This document shows, in pieces, positions 40,870 through 50,382 of a stretch of 64,000 nt of DNA. The notes beneath the pieces were generated by a model that saw only the letters and a list, made by a program, of their open reading frames with translations, was not told the DNA's origin and searched no databases. Where the stretch lies: positions 1 through 64,000 of the forward strand of contig NJAL01000006.1 of assembly GCA_002591725.1 (NCBI GenBank). The letters run 5' to 3'. Source of the DNA: Candidatus Didemnitutus mandela (GTDB lineage: Bacteria; Verrucomicrobiota; Verrucomicrobiia; Opitutales; Opitutaceae). The first letter of the stretch is position 1; each line of letters begins with the position of its first letter. The translations under genes were made by a program, and so were the position numbers.

Positions 40870-42901
40870 TCAGCCACCGAGCAAACTCCGTCTCATCGAT
40901 GACGGGCACACCAAATTCTCTCGCTTTGTCGAGTTTTGAGCCCGCCCCCCCCCCCGCAAGAACGAAGTTCGTCTTCTTGCTTACGATGTCTGATACCTTG
41001 CCACCAAGCGCCTCGATTTTTCCCGTCGCTTCTTCGCGCGTCAGCGAGGGCAATGTGCCGGTAAGCACAAAAGTTTTCCCAGCAAACACCGTGCTGTAGC
41101 CCGCAGCCTTCTTCGCCGGCGCCTGCGGTCTGACGCTCATCTGCAGCAACTCGGTAACGAGCTCACGGTTTCGAGGCTCCGAGAAAAACTCCACGATTAC
41201 CTTCCCCATCCTGCCGCCGATGCCGGTGATCACCGATTTCTTTTCCCTAAAAAAATCGTCAAGTTTCGCCCCGGCCAACGCCTCCAAGCCGCCAAAATGG
41301 GCAGCGAGGTCCTTCGAAGCTGCAGTGCCGACGTGCGGAATGCTAAGCCCGTGAATGACACGCCACAGTTCAACGGTCTTGGCTTTGTCGATAGCATCGA
41401 GCAAATTGTCGGTCGATTTTTCCACGTTCTTGCCGCGCGCCAGCAATTCTTCGCGTCGCAGACGCAGCCGGAATAAGTCGGGAATAGCTTTCACCCAGCC
41501 TTTTTCTACCATTTCGTCGATCATCGCACTGCCAAGGCCATCGATGTGGAGCGCCGCCTTTGAAACGAAGTGTCCGAGTCGCCGGCGCACCTGTGTAGGA
41601 CAATTGGGACTCGGACAACGGATCGCCACTTCGCCATTGAATTGTACGACCGGCGTGTTACAAAATGGACATTTTATTGGAAATTCGTAAACTTGACATG
41701 CCGGTGTACGACGGCTTTTATTTACATTGATCACTACCGGGATAATTTCGCCAGCTTTTTCCACGAACACGTAATCGCCGATGCAAATGTTCTTGCGCGC
41801 GATCTCTTCGCGATTATGGAGCATAACGCGCGAAATTGTGGTTCCGGAAAGAATCACCGGATCTAACTCGGCGACAGGCGTAAGCACACCCGTGCGACCA
41901 ACCTGCACCGTGATGGCCTTAATCTGCGTCTCCGCCCGTTGAGGTACAAACTTGTAAGCGATCGCCCAGCGCGGAGCCTTGGAAGTACGCCCGGCAGTGC
42001 GCTGTTGTGCAAAGGAGTCCAGCTTCACGACGGCGCCATCGGTGCCATAGCTGAACCCATGACGGAGCTGATCGAGTTCACTCACCGCCGACCATACTTC
42101 GTCGATGCCACGGACTGGCCAGTACTTCTCGACGGTAGGTAAGCCCCAAGTCTTTACCAACTGGTGAAACTCGCTCTGGCTCCCGGCCATGGCCGGCTCG
42201 CAGAAGCCAATACCATAGAACACGATTTCTAATTTCCGCTTCGCTACCTCACGTGAATCGAGCTGCTTGATAGTGCCTGCAGCAAGATTGCGCGGATTGG
42301 CATAAAGCGCAATGCCCTCTTCTTCCCGCTCCTTGTTGATTCGCTGAAACTCAGCGGTCGTCAGATAAATCTCTCCACGGATTTCCATAGCCTCCGGGGC
42401 CGGATGTGCTGTCGTAGACTTGAGCTGAAGCGGAAGCGCGTAAATTGTCCTGGCATTGGCTGTAGTGTCGTCGCCAGTCTCGCCATTACCCCGGGTCACG
42501 GCGCGAATAAGTTGGCCTTTCTCGTAAGTGACGCTAACCGCAAGCCCGTCGATCTTTGGCTCGACAACGTAATCGAGGTCCTCGCGTTCAAAAAGCTTCA
42601 CCAAGCGCTGGTGAAAAGCTCGAAGCTCTTCTTCGGAATAGGTATTGTCGAGACTCTGCATCAGCTGTCGATGCCGATATTGCACGAAGCCTTCGAGGCG
42701 GTCGTCCCCCACTCGGATCGAGGGAGAGTCCTTGGAGGCAAATTGCGGAAACTGTTTCTCGAAATCCCGTAGTTCTTGCACGAGCACATCGTAATCGCAA
42801 TCGGCGATTTCCGGCTGGGCATGACGGTAGTAAAGCTCGTTATGGTGCGCAACTTGCGCGCGCAGATCCGCGATTCGTTTTTTGGCGTCGGCCGGGGTCA
42901 T
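40859..42901 (-). CDS. ligA: NAD-dependent DNA ligase
   Basis: 680 residues from ATG 42901. Domain Ia has NELYYRHAQPEIADCDYDVL. The adenylation site is EPKIDGLA with Lys116, followed by TRGNGETGDDTT. The OB fold comes next, then the four-Cys zinc finger with CPFCNTPV and RCPSPNCP, the HhH region with HIDGLGSAMIDEMVEKGWV and a C-terminal BRCT domain (about 600-680, FVLTGTLPSLTREEATGKIE). It seals nicks in replication. The frame is open further upstream to 43405, but that part is a VanZ-like pseudogene read through in frame, not ligase. Confidence 0.97.
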   Translation of the reverse strand: MTPADAKKRIADLRAQVAHHNELYYRHAQPEIADCDYDVLVQELRDFEKQFPQFASKDSPSIRVGDDRLEGFVQYRHRQLMQSLDNTYSEEELRAFHQRLVKLFEREDLDYVVEPKIDGLAVSVTYEKGQLIRAVTRGNGETGDDTTANARTIYALPLQLKSTTAHPAPEAMEIRGEIYLTTAEFQRINKEREEEGIALYANPRNLAAGTIKQLDSREVAKRKLEIVFYGIGFCEPAMAGSQSEFHQLVKTWGLPTVEKYWPVRGIDEVWSAVSELDQLRHGFSYGTDGAVVKLDSFAQQRTAGRTSKAPRWAIAYKFVPQRAETQIKAITVQVGRTGVLTPVAELDPVILSGTTISRVMLHNREEIARKNICIGDYVFVEKAGEIIPVVINVNKSRRTPACQVYEFPIKCPFCNTPVVQFNGEVAIRCPSPNCPTQVRRRLGHFVSKAALHIDGLGSAMIDEMVEKGWVKAIPDLFRLRLRREELLARGKNVEKSTDNLLDAIDKAKTVELWRVIHGLSIPHVGTAASKDLAAHFGGLEALAGAKLDDFFREKKSVITGIGGRMGKVIVEFFSEPRNRELVTELLQMSVRPQAPAKKAAGYSTVFAGKTFVLTGTLPSLTREEATGKIEALGGKVSDIVSKKTNFVLAGGGAGSKLDKAREFGVPVIDETEFARWLNEK

Positions 42902-43335
42902 GCGCAAAAGTAGGAGCACGCCACGGTCTTTTTCAATCCACGGCTGTGCAAAAACAGCGACTGCTCGAGTGCCCGCGCATAGAAGTCCCAATTTATATAT
43001 GCTGTCACGGGAATGCCAGCCCCAAGTGCATAGTGCATTCCGCCAGCCAACCGTCGAACTCCAAGTTGCGCCAAGGTGTGAAGTTTTGGTATCATTCGCC
43101 GGGAAAGACCATAGAGCTAACTGACACCAGTGCCACCACGAACCAGCCGTAATGCAGCATAGCGTTGCTTCTAACCAGCAACGTAGGGCGAACAATCCAA
43201 TCCATAGGGAAAAATGCGCCACCTTGTCGAAATGCGAGATCACAGGCGCCGCCACTTGACTGAAGATCGAAGTTACAAAGACCGTGCTGGCGACCAGAGC
43301 GCCCCGCCCAAACTCTCCGCTCCCCCTGCTGGTTA
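42902..43335 (-). pseudogene. VanZ-like membrane protein, decayed
   Basis: Just upstream of ligA on the same strand. One frame gives PVISHFDKVAHFSLWIGLFA, the VanZ DKxxHFxxYxxLa motif. The next frame gives HYGWFVVALVSVSSMVFPGE, and then comes YQNFTPWRNLEFDGWLAE, which matches the HQxFTPGRxxexxDxxaN motif. A stop (TGA/TAG) and at least two shifts break it. VanZ-family proteins are small polytopic membrane proteins of mostly unknown role. Confidence 0.6.
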
Positions 43336-43359
43336 AACATAACAATTTTCTCGAAGTGG

Positions 43360-43433
<74 letters not shown>

Positions 43434-43501
43434 ATAATGGATCGGAAGATTGATGAGGCCGCACCCTCCCGGCCGACGCAAGTCTTTTTTTCTGTTACTG
43501 G

Positions 43502-43575
43502 CGCCCCGGGCGTGATTCGAACACGCGACCCAGGGTTTAGAAAACCCTTGCTCTATCCAGCTGAGCTACCGGGGC
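43502..43575 (-). tRNA. tRNA-Arg (anticodon UCU)
   Basis: 74 nt including discriminator G. Acceptor GCCCCGG/CCGGGGC; anticodon stem AGGGT/ACCCT with loop TTTCTAA, anticodon TCT, reading AGA and AGG. D loop AGCTGGATAGAGC and T loop TTCGAAT are normal. It is 68 bp upstream of tRNA-Pro on the same strand, so they are probably cotranscribed. Confidence 0.94.
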
Positions 43576-43600
43576 CTGACCGGAGAACACTTTGGTTCGC

Positions 43601-43634
43601 AAAAACTGCGCGCGCAAGCCTGCGCGCGCAGTTT
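43601..43634 (-). terminator. Strong GC-alternating hairpin with T-run on the minus strand
   Basis: AAACTGCGCGCGCA (43603-43616) pairs perfectly with TGCGCGCGCAGTTT (43621-43634) around a 4-nt loop. On the minus strand the stem is followed by TTTTTG, so it can work as a rho-independent terminator for transcripts coming from higher coordinates, just before tRNA-Arg. Confidence 0.7.
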
Positions 43635-44124
43635 ATATCGACACGAAGCCAGACGGGACCAATTATAGACCGAAGCCCAGGGGCACCAACCACGAATAAT
43701 TGCTCGACTTTTAGGCAGCTTCTGCAAGGCCGCTGAGCCACTCAGCACGTACCGTCAGAACCATCCCATCCGTCACTAACCCCGATCACTAACGCACCTA
43801 CAGCTTCCTGCTGCCGCTTCTCAGTCAGCACCAAAATCTCCTCCAGCCATTCATCTTACCTTTTCCCATTCCCATCGAGCCGCTATCTCGCCAGAATTCG
43901 CAAAGGGCAGTCCAAGCTTATATAATATAAAATATAATAACATAAAGGGCATCAAGCTCTACGCTGCCGGTAGGGGGTTCGCCGAGCTCCAATGATTCAC
44001 CAGCGTCTCGAACACTCGACTGCGTTCTGCGATCATTTCAGGAAACGACTAGGCCTGTACAAAGTAAACGGACAAAGCTCGGGTAACAAAACCGACAGAT
44101 CGAAGGAGCAATCGAGAGGATTGC

Positions 44125-44274
44125 ATGCTAAAAAGACTCTTTGATTTGCTCCTAAATGGTCCTTTATTATATGTTACAATTGCCGTGTTTCTAGCCGGCA
44201 TATCTGGATTTCTGGATTTATTTTCTGGCAGGCCACCTTGCGTGGTTAAAAAGGACCGAAAGGAGGCACTCTGA
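44125..44274 (+). CDS. Small hypothetical membrane protein, 49 residues
   Basis: The frame begins MLKRLFDLLLNGPLLYVTIA, continues with VFLAGISGFLDLFSGRPP and ends in a basic tail. One hydrophobic helix (about 13-33) follows a Lys/Arg start, fitting a single-pass protein with the N-terminus inside. A purine-rich GAGAGGA lies four bases before the ATG, a good Shine-Dalgarno sequence. It stands alone in an otherwise empty stretch (43635-44300) where I see nothing else. No family recognised; it could be a chance frame. Confidence 0.4.
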   Translation: MLKRLFDLLLNGPLLYVTIAVFLAGISGFLDLFSGRPPCVVKKDRKEAL

Positions 44275-44303
44275 TCTCTATTTTCACCTCTTTTTTCTTA
44301 AGC

Positions 44304-44379
44304 TGGTGGACCGGATCGGGATCAAACCGACGACCTCATCGTTGCGAACGATGCGCTCTATCAACTGAGCTACCGGCCC
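44304..44379 (-). tRNA. tRNA-Ala (anticodon CGC), encoded CCA
   Basis: 76 nt with encoded CCA. Acceptor GGGCCGG pairs with CCGGTCC (one G-U), discriminator A. Anticodon stem CATCG/CGATG with loop TTCGCAA gives CGC, reading GCG. The D loop reads AGTTGATA (A at position 19 instead of G) and the T loop reads TTTGATC (U at 56 instead of C), so the G19-C56 tertiary pair is replaced by A19-U56. All helices are otherwise intact. Confidence 0.9.
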
Positions 44380-44559
44380 CCTGTGAGCTCTGTGAGGAGG
44401 AATGTAAATGAGCGAACGCGCAGCCGGAGTAAAACAAAATTCCCCGCGCCTATTTTTTTTTTTACAAAAATTTAATATATTCGTAATTTTCATATTCCAA
44501 TATTTTCCCTGTACTTAGGGAAAATAAATTATTTTTTTATTTTACTCAGCATGTATAAA

Positions 44560-44939
44560 AAGAGCGATATCGAAGAAATTTATTCCCCCTAACTTCGTTC
44601 GCCATCCCCAAGGCGGCCCAAGCAGCCGAAGCCAGCACTACCGAACCCAATAAGCCCGCCAGAAAAAAAGCTCAAAGCACCACACCCGCCAAAAAGAAGC
44701 CCACTCCCGCTGTCTTTTCCCTCCTCGGCTTTAATCGCACCCGGATCGACATCGGCTTCGGCAATGGGTTAGCCATCAGCAGCATCAGCGCCGGCTTGAG
44801 CTGGGATAAAGACATTACGATGGACAGCATCAGCCCTAATTTTCGGGCTGTAACGTTCAAGGACACCAACAACTCCATCGTTTCCAATGTGCTCGTGAAC
44901 AACGCTCTCGTGGAGCGTCAGCAGCAAGTACGCCGTTGA
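44560..44939 (+). pseudogene. C-terminal fragment of an unknown, probably secreted protein
   Basis: An open stretch without any in-frame start codon. It begins near LTSFAIPKAAQAAEASTTEP, continues through a Lys/Pro/Ala-rich linker (ARKKAQSTTPAKKKPTPAVF) and then reads like a folded domain: FNRTRIDIGFGNGLAISSIS, DKDITMDSISPNFRAVTF. It ends at TGA 44939. A possible lost start, ATG near 44552 (MYKKSDIEEIYSP), lies in another frame before a run of five C. Family unknown. Confidence 0.4.
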
Positions 44940-45027
44940 TGCCAGTCAGACTTTCGCAATAACACCAACAGCTATGAAGAACCCCCTACGCCGGGCCGCG
45001 CTGAAAGGAGCCCGCTTTCAATCTGGA

Positions 45028-45613
45028 TTATGGATTAATTTCCAGCAACGCGTCGCACACCGCGTCAGATGGCGTCTTTTCCCCAGCCGGGCCAATGGCT
45101 GGAACAACCGTGCAATGCATCGTGATCCGGGTGAAAGGCCACGGAACGTAAAACTGGTCCCAACTTTTCAGGCGCCACGCCCGGTTCTACGACATAGACC
45201 GGGCCTCTCGGGCCATCGGGCGTGATGCCGATATCGTGTCCTTCCCGCATCAGCTCGATCAGCCGCTACGCTGCCTCGCGACCGAAGCTACTGCTCGATC
45301 CTCGCACCGGATAAATGCCTACCATCCGGTAAAACGCCGCGACCCACGCGCCGTCCTTGCTCACGCTCACCAGACCATAAACACGCCGCTTCGTTCGGTA
45401 GCGCCGCAAAATTTCCGCTGAAAGAAACAGCCTGTTGTGCCAAAGCACGATCGCCACCGGCTCGTCGGACTTCGTCAACAGAGCGAAAGTTTCCGCATCG
45501 GCTTCGAAACGCAACATCCAGCCCCAAGTGCGCAAGAGCAACGCAGCTAGCCAGAGCAGTGCCCACCGCCAGCCCTGCACTTCGTTAATCGTTGCAGATT
45601 CCTTGCTTTGCAA
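45028..45613 (-). pseudogene. DUF374 lysophospholipid acyltransferase-like protein, broken
   Basis: From ATG 45613 it reads through EPVAIVLWHNRLFLSAEILR, YGLVSVSKDGAWVAAFYRMV and YPVRGSSSSFGREAA. A TAG then interrupts the same frame, which continues as RLIELMREGHDIGITPDGPR then GPVYVVEPG. About 20 codons are deleted and the end is in another frame: AWRLKSWDQFYVPWPFTRIT. These are clear DUF374 (LPLAT-like) motifs; the family acylates lipid A or lysophospholipids at the inner membrane. A nonsense codon plus a deletion and frameshift make it dead. Confidence 0.8.
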
Positions 45614-45749
45614 ACCGCACTCTTATGCGCGATTTCGCGCCCGCGTGCCAAGTTAAACTTGTACCCGCCTGCGCCGCTCTCGATACTCTTTCTATGCGAC
45701 TACCGCTTTGTCCGCACCTCTCCCGCCCGTCCTAGAGACAATGAACGTC

Positions 45750-46320
45750 GTCGCGCTCACCATGCACGAAGAAGAGCGCGACGTCAGTTTTATCTAACCG
45801 CGTTTACCAGAAGCGAATTCCTCTTCGTCAACAATTACGAACACTTTTAAAAGCTGCCCGCGAAAACCGGCGTGCAATTCCGCCTGTATCTACCGGAAAC
45901 CGGCGACCGCGTTTTTCCCATGCACCCCATCAACATTCCCGCCGATGCCGCATTCGTCTTGCCTTTATACTTTTCAGGTGAGCGACAGCTCCCGCCTCGA
46001 GTTGGGCCACCATGCAACCGCTCGTCATCGCTGGCAGCGGATGCAAAGCCGCCCTGCTATTTTGCGCAAACGCCCAAGGTCTCGCAAAGCATTTCTTTTC
46101 CAGCGCTAGCATCGTTGCACCCCACAGCCAAACAAGAAGTTCCGCAGTAACAATCTCGCACGAGTTCTCCACGTCAAAACCAGCCGCCGTCCGGCATTTG
46201 ATCGTGAACCCACCACTCAAGATCGTGCTCCTCGACGAAGCCGATTCGCTTACACTCATACAGTATTCGGCCAACGGGCTAAGTGTGTTTTGAAGCACCC
46301 GCTCCTGAGCAAACTACACC
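45750..46320 (+). pseudogene. C-terminal remnant of a GH35-like beta-galactosidase
   Basis: Readable pieces: RSEFLFVNNYEHF, then TGVQFRLYLPETGDRVFPMH and PINIPADAAFVLPL, which fit the 'G-x-x-F-V-N-N-Y' jelly-roll end of bacterial GH35 enzymes with the IPAxxxFxWP motif. Further on are FDREPTTQDR/VNPPLKIVLLDEADSLTL in shifting frames. The catalytic barrel that should lie upstream is absent; instead the DUF374 gene and tRNA-Ala on the other strand are found, so a deletion removed the front. It lies directly before the GH2 remnant in the same direction. Confidence 0.5.
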
Positions 46321-46799
46321 GCTAAGTGTTCGAGCCAGTTCGCTCCGCCGGTCCGTTTTCGCATTATCAAACCCGGCTTCGCACAGAAGCTTGTAGCGAG
46401 CGCGATTTGGCGCATCAAGGTTCCGTCTGATCTCGACCCCCGCCTCGGACCTGCTGTTGCGCCTCCATGATACCATTATATTATATCGGCTACGCCGTCC
46501 TTATTTTCATCTTCAAACCATTTTTGATCAAAAACTTCTACAACATAAAATCGCTTGATATCGGCCTGTGGCGCTATGCCAACGACATCCGCAACCGCAA
46601 ACTGAGAACCAAAACCCTGCCGCTGCAAAAGGGCACGCTAGTCTACTTTTCGGATCTGTCCACACTACCCGATTTCGGCGGTCGACCCGCGGGAACCGAA
46701 CTGCATTTCATGGAACTTCTTACACGCACGGCTACCTCTCCTTTATGCAATTTCTGGCTTTAACTTTCGCAACCACCACCGCCAGCGTTTTCTCGATGT

Positions 46800-49090
46800 C
46801 CGTCTCTCATTCGGTCCAATCTCTCGTCAGTACCTGGAATTTCGGACTCGGTCGCACCGATTCCGGGCTCACCGCAACAATGGATTGCGGGCAGCTTGTC
46901 TGGGTATGATGACGAGATCCGGCTTCCCAGCGTATCTCAACAAGCACAAGGTTATAGCAGCAACATCACCCCGGAGAGACTCTCGCTAGTTTCACTAGGC
47001 AACGCTTGGTAAAAATTGCAGTCTGCCGCATTCCGCAAACACTTTACCAGCCCAGCTATGTCGAGGTACCCTTCCTTTCGCAATTACCCAAGCACTATAT
47101 CGGAGCAGCGTAGTATCAGCGTGTCGCCATAGCCTCTCCCCAAGCCGCCGAACAACGTCTCGAGCCCTTCGTCGAACGACCGCACTAACAGACTACCGTT
47201 TGGATCGACGACCGCCAAAATAGGCTTCAACGAAAGCCTCGTCGAACCACGCACCTATTACCTCGTAGCGCTTACGCCAGAGATACATCGCCTAACCATC
47301 AGGATCAATAGCCGACAGATTATTCATTTTTCGCAACCTACGGAACGACCATCGCCAAGTCAAAGCCAACACCATCTCTGACGCGCTGGGCTGACGCGCT
47401 GGGGTAAACATGGAATAGCATCGACGGCCGCATCGATGCTCCAGTCCATCCATCCATCTCGCCTGGATCAATGATACGCAAACTTTCTAACGTAACCAAC
47501 AAAACCGCGCAACTTATCGTTACGATTGGCAACAGCGCCAAGTACGCACCAGCCACGGAACGCTGCCGGAAATCAGACGATTCCTGTTGTTTAAGATATC
47601 TCCGGCTTCGAAATCGAAGAGGGTAGTCATATTCTCTGTCAACGCGTGCCTTGGAGACAATATTTATCCCGGTTTGCAACATCTCCAGGTCGCGTTCGAA
47701 AGCAGTTGTACTGGCAACGAAAAAACGCTCACTCTGACCTTTGGACTCCGCGAAATCTTGTGGCACGATAAGAAACTTCTACTAAATGGCCGTCCGGCCA
47801 ACTTGAAGATGACTCACTTCAACCTTGATTTCCCTCTTACCACCTATCCCTCCACCGGTGTAGAACCATGAGAGCGAATCACCAAGCGCTTCTAGGCATT
47901 TGTTTTTGCTTCATCGGAAGATCTTGAGGAAGAAACGCCTCGACTGCTTCGCGCCTACTGCCTACTGGAGCCATCCGTCGTTCATTTTTTCTCCGAATAA
48001 TAAGCTCAGCGGTCGCTACACGAGAGTTCACCCCGGGATAAATAGCGTAGTAGTTAAAAAAAAGATCCACACAGACACTATACCATCGGCACAGGCTGCA
48101 ACCAATTCAAGGAAATCGAAGGCAGCGCGCCATATAGCATCCTTGTTCGCTACGACGCAGCAAACTGCAAGACTCGAACAAGTGGTTCGGGTAGTGTTAT
48201 GGGTCTGTTTTCGGCAACGTCAAGATCCCAGTCTTCGTCTCTGAGGTCTGACAGTGTATATTTGTATATGCCTATTTTATGCCCATTTTAATTTTTATAA
48301 TTACTTTTACCACACACCCGTATCCTAGACAAGGATACGGGTGTGTGGCTGCTTCGTTCAACAATTTCGTACGAGCCTATGGGAAATCTCCAACTCGCCT
48401 GCTATAGGACATCGAAAAGAATCTCCGTACGTCCGGGTTCGCCCGCTATAAACTAAACTGTTCAACCTTTGCGATTGCCTCAGCCAGAGCACGCCCACCA
48501 CCGAATTCTTCGAAAGCAACGCTGAGCTTTATCGTTTCGGCCAATAGCCCGCTGGTTTCCGTGCGATTTGTCGATTCGCAAAAATATTCCGCTTGGCCGT
48601 GCGTCAGTGCCCTTAGCCAATTTTCCCGCTCTGGGCGCCTATCCGCTCGTAGTGGGCATCGCCGGAACCGATGCAGAAAGCGACTGGAATTTCTGGCTCT
48701 ATTTGCAAGTTTCCTGCCTCAGCGGCCGCCCCCCCACCGATGTGTTTCTCACTAACAACTGGACCGCGGCCAAAGCCTGTCTCGCTACTAGGGGACAGGT
48801 CGTGTTTACGCAGTTCCCGACAGCCCTCGGCCTCCCCACTAACCCACCCACAAAGACAAAGCACGTCTTCTGGAACACTCAAACGATGGTAAGGCCGATT
48901 GGATCCCCCCCCGTCTGCGTATCGACGCAATGTTGGACCCACTCGTCGAAAGTCGGCGCCCCGCGCTAGCCGAATTTTCTGCCAACCGATTTTGCGGCCG
49001 GCAGTAAACCCAGCTCATCGACGATGCGAAATTTGTTAACCTAAAGAGAACGCCGCGCGATCTCGCGTCGATTACCGAAGCAGCCAACTA
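46800..49090 (+). pseudogene. Glycoside hydrolase family 2-like enzyme, multiply frameshifted
   Basis: A long decayed gene whose order is still clear. N-terminal sugar-binding domain: STWNFGLGRTDSGL, then VEVPFLSQLPKHYIGAA-, TTVWIDD- and IGFNESLVEPRTYYLVALTP followed by EIHRLTIRI. Central part: LTLTFGLREILWHDKKLLLN then GRPANLKMTHFNLDFPLTTY (47720-47855), the start of a GH2 catalytic domain. C-terminal part: LGRASVPLANFPALGAYPLV then GIAGTDAESDWNFWLY, DVFLTNNWTAAKACLATRGQ, and LIDDAKFVNLKRTPRDLASI. The catalytic barrel with its Glu residues (about 47870-48560) is mostly gone and a perfect 17-bp inverted repeat sits there. Confidence 0.75.
48310..48348. repeat. Perfect 17-bp inverted repeat, 5-nt loop
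   Basis: The arm 48310-48326 (CCACACACCCGTATCCT) is the exact reverse complement of 48332-48348. Flanks are AT-rich on the left. No T-run follows on either strand, so it is not a standard terminator. No second copy was seen in the window. Confidence 0.9.
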
Positions 49091-49341
49091 ATAAATCGCA
49101 ACTGATTTATAGTTATTATCTTAGAAACTAATGCAAGCCCCAGACGGTTGCTCGCTTCTGTGGCCAAACTCGCCGTAAACGACCAGTTTTGCCCGCAAGG
49201 GACACTCATCCCCGATACAAGCCGCCAGCCTGTAGCTTGGCAGCAAAGCTCCCGCCGAACTGATACGGCATCGAACCTTCAACCGCGATTTCGACGACGG
49301 TAGGAATCGGTCGAAACCGCCGCGAAGTCTGATACGTGTGC

Positions 49342-50382
49342 TCAACCGAGATCCAGCGACAGACTCGGCGCGATTTCCAACCCAAATCCCCCAGCATTCA
49401 CGCCGCCGGCTTCGCGATCCGCCGAGACGGCAAAAGCGACCATGCCCGCGTTGTCGCCCGTTTGAGCGGGGGCAGCGCGGGAAAAGGGCACGCCACACCA
49501 GGCCGCCAGAGACTCCATCCCAGCCTGCAGAACCTTGTTGTTAGCCACACCTCCGGAAAGGCCGATACTGCGATAATCCGCCTGTTCGAACGCAAGTTTG
49601 GCCTTCCGGGCGAGAGATTCAATGACAGCGGCCTGATAGCTTGCGCAAAAGTCCGCCCGACGGCGCACAACTTCCTCAACAGGCATTTTCTCAAGTTTAT
49701 AACGCAAACTTGTTTTCAGTCCGGAGAAGCTGAAGTCCAGTGTCGCACGCTGGGCCACGGCACGAGGAAATTCAAAGGCAGTCGGGCTACCTTCACGGGC
49801 AAACTTTTCGATCTGTGGTCCGCCCGGATAGCCAAGGCCGAGCAGCTTCGCACCCTTGTCAAGGATCTCGCCTGCGGCATCGTCCATCGTCTCGGCGAGC
49901 AATCGGATTCTCCTTTCTTTGTCGATGGAGAATAACGCCGTGTTGCCGCCGGAGACCAGCAAACCGAGGTGTGGGAGCAGATCGGAAAAGTATTCGTCAA
50001 ATTTCTCCGGAGCTGCGGCGTGTAACGCAATGAACGGGGAAAACGCATGCGCGCGAAGATGGTTTACGCCCACCACCGGAACACCGCACGCAAGCGCGAG
50101 CGCTTTCGCTACGGCCAGTCCCATCGCGAGGCAGACTGCAAGGCCCGGCCCTTGCGTAACAGCCACACAGTCTATATTTTTCAGCGGTACAACAGCAAAG
50201 GCCCGGCGCAAGAGCGGTCCGAAATACTGCAAGTGCTCCCGGCTCGCCAAATCGGGCACCACGCCGCCATACGTTTCGTGCAAGGCGATCTGGCTGTGGG
50301 TCCATTCCCCGGCGAAACCCCTTGTTGGCTCAAAGAGCGCAACGGCAGTTTCATCACACGAACTTTCCAAGGCGAGAATCAT
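49342..50382 (-). CDS. tsaD: tRNA N6-adenosine threonylcarbamoyltransferase
   Basis: 346 residues, full length. The N-terminal ALESSCDETAVAL and GGVVPDLASREHLQ are typical. The metal ligands are His108 and His112 in NHLRAH; LVSGGNTALF, DDAAGEILDKGAKLLGLGYP then GGPQIE, and GLSGGVANNKVLQ complete the ASKHA fold. With TsaB and TsaE it puts the t6A modification on tRNAs that read ANN codons; neither partner is in the window. Its ATG (50382-50380) overlaps the stop of the dead ctpA gene upstream (ATGA), so it once depended on coupled translation. Confidence 0.97.
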   Translation of the reverse strand: MILALESSCDETAVALFEPTRGFAGEWTHSQIALHETYGGVVPDLASREHLQYFGPLLRRAFAVVPLKNIDCVAVTQGPGLAVCLAMGLAVAKALALACGVPVVGVNHLRAHAFSPFIALHAAAPEKFDEYFSDLLPHLGLLVSGGNTALFSIDKERRIRLLAETMDDAAGEILDKGAKLLGLGYPGGPQIEKFAREGSPTAFEFPRAVAQRATLDFSFSGLKTSLRYKLEKMPVEEVVRRRADFCASYQAAVIESLARKAKLAFEQADYRSIGLSGGVANNKVLQAGMESLAAWCGVPFSRAAPAQTGDNAGMVAFAVSADREAGGVNAGGFGLEIAPSLSLDLG

